A DNA stretch of 35,073 nt from Candidatus Zixiibacteriota bacterium (GTDB lineage Bacteria > Zixibacteria > MSB-5A5 > UBA10806 > 4484-95): the NCBI GenBank assembly GCA_024231855.1, contig JAAEQD010000089.1, positions 1 to 35,073 on the forward strand. Direction: 5' to 3'. Below, piece after piece: positions 31,612-35,073 of this stretch (the stretch's first letter is position 1; every line of letters starts with the position of its first letter). Made by a program: the position numbers and the translations under genes. Under the pieces are notes generated by a model that saw nothing but the letters and a program-made list of their open reading frames with translations, did no database searches and was not told the origin of the DNA.

Positions 31612-31640
31612 TATATAGCACGATTTCAAAAAAAGCGCAA
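31612..31640 (-). promoter_or_regulatory. Promoter candidate of the AKR-dipeptidase operon
   Basis: On the minus strand TTGCGC (plus 31635-31640), a 17-base spacer and TATATA (plus 31612-31617). The predicted start, near 31605, lies just before the chosen ATG at 31591 and excludes the upstream ATG at 31684. Confidence 0.4.
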
Positions 31641-31750
31641 GTTTTGATAAGTACCATTATAAGCTCTTGCCTAATAGTACTCATCTGTCATAAAGCTACT
31701 ACGGTGAGGATTAATTATTACGCCTAAATGGAACTTTTTATATTTTTTAC

Positions 31751-31779
31751 TTGAATTTGATATAGCAATTAACTATCTT
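31751..31779 (+). promoter_or_regulatory. Promoter candidate of the exported aminotransferase gene
   Basis: TTGAAT (31751-31756), a 17-base spacer and TATCTT (31774-31779), the same -10 as the EF-G-like gene. Start near 31786, leader of about 52 bases. Confidence 0.4.
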
Positions 31780-31837
31780 TATTATTGCACATAATTATTT
31801 AGCAACATACGGCTAAGAATTCTTCTGGAGGTGCCAT

Positions 31838-33316
31838 TTGCAAAATCACTATAATAACAACGGCGTCAGTCGACGCAAATTTATCGGAACTCTAACCGGG
31901 GCGGCCGCTCTATCACTTTTAAAACTTGACCGTCGGGCGATAGCCGGAAGTTTGCCTTTAGATGGACTTCTGACCGATTACACCGGACGTATATGTTATA
32001 ACGAAAATCCCCTGGGGCCGTCGGCGGCGGCGATAACAGCTATCCAGGAGGAAGCGGCGATGTCTCATCGCTATCCGGATTGGTATGCCGATTCGTTAGT
32101 TTCGGACCTGGCATCTTTTTTCGACATTGATTCGGATAAGATAGTTTGCGGCTCGGGCGCGACTGAAATACTCAGGCTAAGCGCCATGGCGTTCGCCGAA
32201 TCCGGCGGTAATGTGGTATCGTCTTATCCTTCCTATTCTCAATTTCCTAATGATGCCGAATTTTTTGGTTCAGATGTCAGATACGCCGACCTGGATGATG
32301 ATTATCTGGTAGACCTTACCGCGCTTTACAATCTGGTCGATGGGGATACAACCTGTGTCTGTATTACCAATCCTAATAATCCGACCGGCACTCTACTCAA
32401 TCCCGAGGATCTTTCGGCATTCGTTGATAGCCTCCCCTCAGGAGTGGTAACTCTTATAGATGAGGCGTATGTCGAAATCATTAGAACAACGAGTTTCACT
32501 CCTGATTCTATATGGGAAGACGACTATCTCTCGGCTGTGGAAATGGTCAAAGACGGTAAAAACGTAGTCGTCGTCAGGACGTTCAGCAAAGGTTACGGCC
32601 TGGCCGGAGCGCGGATCGGCTACGCGATTGGCAGAGAGTCGCGCATCAATTCGATTAAAGCGAATCGCATTTTCGCCACGGTCTCCAGAGCTTCACTGGA
32701 GGCGGCCAAGGCCGCGTTGGAGGATCAGGATCATATAAGAAACACGGCGGTTTTAGCCCGTCAAACAAGGCAGTACTGCTATAATGAATTCGATGATATG
32801 GGCCTGGATTATATCCCATCGGCGGTAAATTTCTTCATGGTGGATGTCGGTAATGCCGACTCGGTGCGTTCGCAATTGTCCTCGCGGGGAATCTATGTGC
32901 GTTCGGGCTGGGGAATGCCCGGCCATTTACGGGTTTCCACCGGCACGATGCATGAAATGGAAAGCTTCATCAATGCCTTACGGGATATTCTGGGTTACCC
33001 CGGCGGCCGACCCAAGAAAGCCGACTGGAAACTTCCGGAAAACACCGAGCTATTTCAGGCTTATCCCAATCCATTCAACTCATCGACTTCGATAAAGGTG
33101 TTTCTACCGGCCACACAGAAAGTCAGCCTGGAAATTTATAATGTTCGCGGCCGACTGGTGACGAAACTGGCCGATCGCGTTCTCGGCGCCGGTGAACATG
33201 CTTTTGTCTGGAATGGGATAGACTCAAGCGGCAAATCCGTATCTTCCGGCTCATATTTCTATCGCCTGGTTGCCGGTGAGGACGTGATCACCAGACGCAT
33301 GATTTTGATAAAGTAG
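31838..33316 (+). CDS. Tat-exported HisC-like PLP aminotransferase with C-terminal sorting domain
   Basis: A 492-residue protein with an unusual three-part layout. It begins with a twin-arginine signal (SRRKFIG at residues 11-17, then a hydrophobic stretch). A class I/II aminotransferase of the histidinol-phosphate type follows: YNENPLGPS (54-62), NPNNPTG (178-184), DEAY (208-211), PLP Lys251 in TFSKGYGLAGARIG and LRVSTGT. The last 90 residues are a FlgD/Por-type sorting domain: FQAYPNPFNSSTSI (406-419), VSLEIYNVRGRLV, W.GxDSSGKSVSSGSYFYRL and a terminal MILIK. The start is TTG at 31838 with GGAGGTG upstream. An exported biosynthetic-type aminotransferase is odd; it may act on surface or periplasmic amino compounds (inference). 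It diverges from the AKR-dipeptidase operon. Confidence 0.87.
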   Translation: MQNHYNNNGVSRRKFIGTLTGAAALSLLKLDRRAIAGSLPLDGLLTDYTGRICYNENPLGPSAAAITAIQEEAAMSHRYPDWYADSLVSDLASFFDIDSDKIVCGSGATEILRLSAMAFAESGGNVVSSYPSYSQFPNDAEFFGSDVRYADLDDDYLVDLTALYNLVDGDTTCVCITNPNNPTGTLLNPEDLSAFVDSLPSGVVTLIDEAYVEIIRTTSFTPDSIWEDDYLSAVEMVKDGKNVVVVRTFSKGYGLAGARIGYAIGRESRINSIKANRIFATVSRASLEAAKAALEDQDHIRNTAVLARQTRQYCYNEFDDMGLDYIPSAVNFFMVDVGNADSVRSQLSSRGIYVRSGWGMPGHLRVSTGTMHEMESFINALRDILGYPGGRPKKADWKLPENTELFQAYPNPFNSSTSIKVFLPATQKVSLEIYNVRGRLVTKLADRVLGAGEHAFVWNGIDSSGKSVSSGSYFYRLVAGEDVITRRMILIK

Positions 33317-33411
33317 TTGTTTTAAACAGTTTAGTATTCAAGGCTATATTAACTGTGTTGTCGGATGGCTTCATCCTATAACTTTCTCTCACTAGATCTG
33401 ATTTCACGAAA

Positions 33412-33436
33412 CCCACCCCGCAGTAACGGGGATGGG
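33412..33436. repeat. Hairpin of the CCCAyCyCCCG type, second copy
   Basis: CCCACCCCG, a six-base loop and CGGGGATGGG, with a bulged A. Same design as 1000-1026. Confidence 0.5.
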
Positions 33437-33563
33437 GCACCCGGGGTGATCTGACAACCCAGTGCAGCCGCCAGACTCAGGAAAATGAATTAATTCTTGA
33501 CTATTTGAAGAGACTGGTATATTTTTTAGATGGTTAAAGGGTTAAATTATGTTTTCAAAAATT

Positions 33564-33591
33564 TTGTCTGGGAAATCCTGGGTTGTATAAT
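33564..33591 (+). promoter_or_regulatory. Promoter of the EcsC-like gene
   Basis: TTGTCT (33564-33569), a 16-base spacer and a perfect TATAAT (33586-33591); start near 33598. Confidence 0.5.
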
Positions 33592-33620
33592 ATTATGTTA
33601 TATTAAAGTGAGGAACAAAT

Positions 33621-34235
33621 ATGCCTAATGAAGATGCCGCACTAATGAAGGTTTTGGAATGGGTTGTTGATATAGATCCTCCTGCAGTTATAGCGTCTGT
33701 TCAAGCAGAACGAAAAAACAAACCTAACATTAGTAACGCAAAATTAGTAAAAAGAACATTCTCTAAAGCCCAATGGAAAGCAACCGCAGCTGGTATAGTT
33801 ACTGGATTACCTAGTAACCCATGGGTTGCATTACCTGCAGCAACTACTGATGTGGCAATAACTTTAAAAACTGAAGTGACTGCTGCAGCTCGTGCAGCAG
33901 TTATTTATAATGAAAACTTTTTCGATGATGAAGATGCAAAATGGGAGTTGCTAATTCCTATATTTGGCATGAATGCCAGTAGTCAGCTATTACGTGAAAT
34001 GGGAGTTAGAGGTGGGATGGGATTAACTCGTGCTGCGATAAAGAAGTATCTTTCAAAAGAAACGTTGAAAGCGTTTAAGAAGATTATGCTTAAATATTTC
34101 GGACTCAAAGTAACTCAAAAAGGCATCATTACAAAAACGCTTCCTATTATTGGCGGCGGTATCGGTGGCGTTTGGAATTATATTGAGGTTGGAAGAGTGA
34201 AAAAACGGTCTATTAAATATTTTGGAGATAATTAG
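33621..34235 (+). CDS. EcsC-like protein of unknown function, AT-rich
   Basis: A 204-residue protein that resembles the EcsC family only loosely: an alanine-rich helical region (TAAGIVTGLPSNPWVALPAA, then TTDVAITLKTEVTAAARAAV), a middle YNENFFDDEDAKWELLIPIFG and a glycine-rich hydrophobic hairpin TLPIIGGGIGGVWNYI near the C-terminus. EcsC proteins have no well-defined activity. There is no signal peptide; the glycine-rich part may insert in membranes. The ATG has GTGAGGA about 8 bases upstream and a promoter at 33564-33591. Its codons are clearly more AT-rich than those of the preceding aminotransferase gene, which suggests transfer. Confidence 0.6.
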   Translation: MPNEDAALMKVLEWVVDIDPPAVIASVQAERKNKPNISNAKLVKRTFSKAQWKATAAGIVTGLPSNPWVALPAATTDVAITLKTEVTAAARAAVIYNENFFDDEDAKWELLIPIFGMNASSQLLREMGVRGGMGLTRAAIKKYLSKETLKAFKKIMLKYFGLKVTQKGIITKTLPIIGGGIGGVWNYIEVGRVKKRSIKYFGDN

Positions 34236-34681
34236 AGAAAATATAACAAATCACTGCCCGGTTCCCCACCGCTTGCAGTGGATTCTTCAATCCTCATAAA
34301 TCCAGTGATGCCCGACTCCCTAATCCCCCAAACTATCTGGGTGAACAAAAAAGACGCGGCGCCTCCTTTTCAACCTGCTTTCTAGATATTTATCCAATCC
34401 TCTAATCCCATAAAAAGATTTTATTGATAATGATTATTCTTTTATTAAGTTTCTAGCCCCCGATAGGTCGGCACCCGACAAATCTTTCACTATAGTCAAC
34501 CACATTTCTACTCCGTTTGCCCGCAATAACTTAGACATATAAAAACAAATTTCCGTCCAAGTAACTTCCAGCGGAATATTTCGTATATATAATTGTATAT
34601 ATCATAGGCGTATTATTGTCCTGAAAGTAGTAGCAAAATGATCAATAAAAATTCCCCAAGATGTACCAGGAGAATACAATT
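34236..34681. other. Long intergenic region, no feature recognised
   Basis: About 445 bases without a credible reading frame, intrinsic terminator or clear family hairpin. One TCGGCACCCGACAA stretch near 34470 recalls the right arm of the repeat, but no matching left arm is seen. It may hold the promoter of the gene at 34682. Confidence 0.4.
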
Positions 34682-35073
34682 ATGATTAGATGCAAAAGTG
34701 TTTTATTTGTCTTAGCAATTATACTTATTTCGATTCTTGTTTCATCTTCAAGCAAGGCCCAGATAACATTCAACGAATTCATTATTGACGATAGTTTCGA
34801 CGCGGTGGCGATTCATGCCTGCGATTTCGAGGGCGATGAAGATCTGGATGTGGTGGCGGCCGGTATCGACTCGGGCCTGGCCTTATGGCTGAATGAGGGC
34901 GGCTATCCGGTACAGTGGTCCAGACAAACGATCGAAGATGATTTCTACGGGGCGATTACCATATACGCGATCGATATCGACGATGACGGCGATACCGATA
35001 TTTTAGGCGGCGCCTGGTACAGCCATGAAGTCGCCTGGTGGCGTAATGACGGCGGCGACCCGGTGGTCTGGAC
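34682..35073 (+). CDS. N-terminal part of a secreted VCBS/FG-GAP protein (truncated by window edge)
   Basis: An open frame of 130 codons runs off the window end. The N-terminus is a signal peptide (MIRCKSVLFVLAIILISILV, ending near SKA-QI). Then come two Asp-rich repeats: ACDFEGDEDLDVVAAGIDSG followed by LALWLNEGG, and AIDIDDDGDTDILGGAWYS followed by VAWWRNDGG. These are the calcium-binding blades of VCBS/FG-GAP propellers, related in plan to the protein at 20331-22778 but of a different repeat subtype (WxNEGG rather than INNGDGTF). The ATG at 34682 has AGGAGA about ten bases upstream. The C-terminus, and so any dockerin or YPNPFN tail, is not visible. Confidence 0.8.
   Translation, partial: MIRCKSVLFVLAIILISILVSSSSKAQITFNEFIIDDSFDAVAIHACDFEGDEDLDVVAAGIDSGLALWLNEGGYPVQWSRQTIEDDFYGAITIYAIDIDDDGDTDILGGAWYSHEVAWWRNDGGDPVVW

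Larger units (their letters stand above)
33317..33620. other. Intergenic region with decayed repeats
   Basis: About 300 bases. It holds a badly decayed copy of the 3'-end hairpin (GTTGTCGGATGG, near 33357), a CCCACCCCG hairpin (33412-33436) and the promoter of the next gene. No reading frame is credible. Confidence 0.5.

Noticed and set aside
31838..33316. Tat-signal aminotransferase as a frameshift or chimeric assembly artefact
   Set aside because: The frame is continuous with uniform codon use, the joints fall between domains, and both tail and signal have complete motifs.

Overview
The window reads as a chromosomal segment of a Gram-negative bacterium of the FCB type. The best guess is candidate phylum Zixibacteria or a close relative, inferred from protein architecture and not from any marker search. 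Three secreted proteins carry the same C-terminal dockerin-like module, one exported enzyme ends in a YPNPFN-type (Por/T9SS-like) sorting domain, and there are outer-membrane beta-barrel proteins, lipoproteins and VCBS/FG-GAP repeat proteins. Base composition is moderate (mid-40s % GC by eye), with several clearly AT-richer genes. No rRNA, tRNA, CRISPR array, transposase or integrase was found.

Layout. 1-2.5 kb: a gene end cut by the window edge, two small membrane proteins, a HIT-family hydrolase and a small unknown. 2.5-7.5 kb: envelope proteins, namely a secreted beta-barrel-like protein, a DUF4097 protein, a HEAT-like lipoprotein made of two tandem copies, and a second lipoprotein. 7.6-9.0 kb: an overlapping pair resembling a phage-type replication protein and a partner. 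9.3-11.4 kb: an EF-G-like (EF-G2) translational GTPase with a promoter in front and a terminator behind. 11.6-14.2 kb: a DUF6265 protein, a helical-repeat protein and an octaheme cytochrome of the hydroxylamine-oxidoreductase type. 14.6-15.7 kb: an AT-rich membrane-anchored protein. 16-20.3 kb: an AraC/GyrI regulator, a porin-like barrel, a membrane protein with its XRE regulator, and a methyltransferase. 20.3-27.1 kb: three consecutive minus-strand genes for secreted proteins (14 VCBS repeats; a double beta-helix; an alkaline-phosphatase-superfamily enzyme), all ending in the same dockerin-like module and GWPNCE tail. 27.4-29.6 kb: UbiE/MenG methyltransferase and a receiver-HDOD protein. 29.8-33.3 kb: a dipeptidase/aldo-keto-reductase-like operon divergent from a Tat-exported HisC-like aminotransferase with a sorting domain. 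33.6-35.1 kb: an AT-rich EcsC-like protein and the start of another VCBS secreted protein.

The strongest structure beyond genes is a family of short hairpins (arms GTTGTCGGGT / ACCCGACAAC) present about fourteen times. Nearly all copies sit just 3' of genes or between convergent genes, with compensatory base changes in the stems. One copy lies in frame inside the replication-like gene, bounded by a diverged direct duplication. Second and third repeat families occur too. Other points of note are a leaderless regulator promoter, a probable AUC start (or in-frame stop) in ubiE, a receiver domain with Glu at the phosphorylation site, and the exported aminotransferase.
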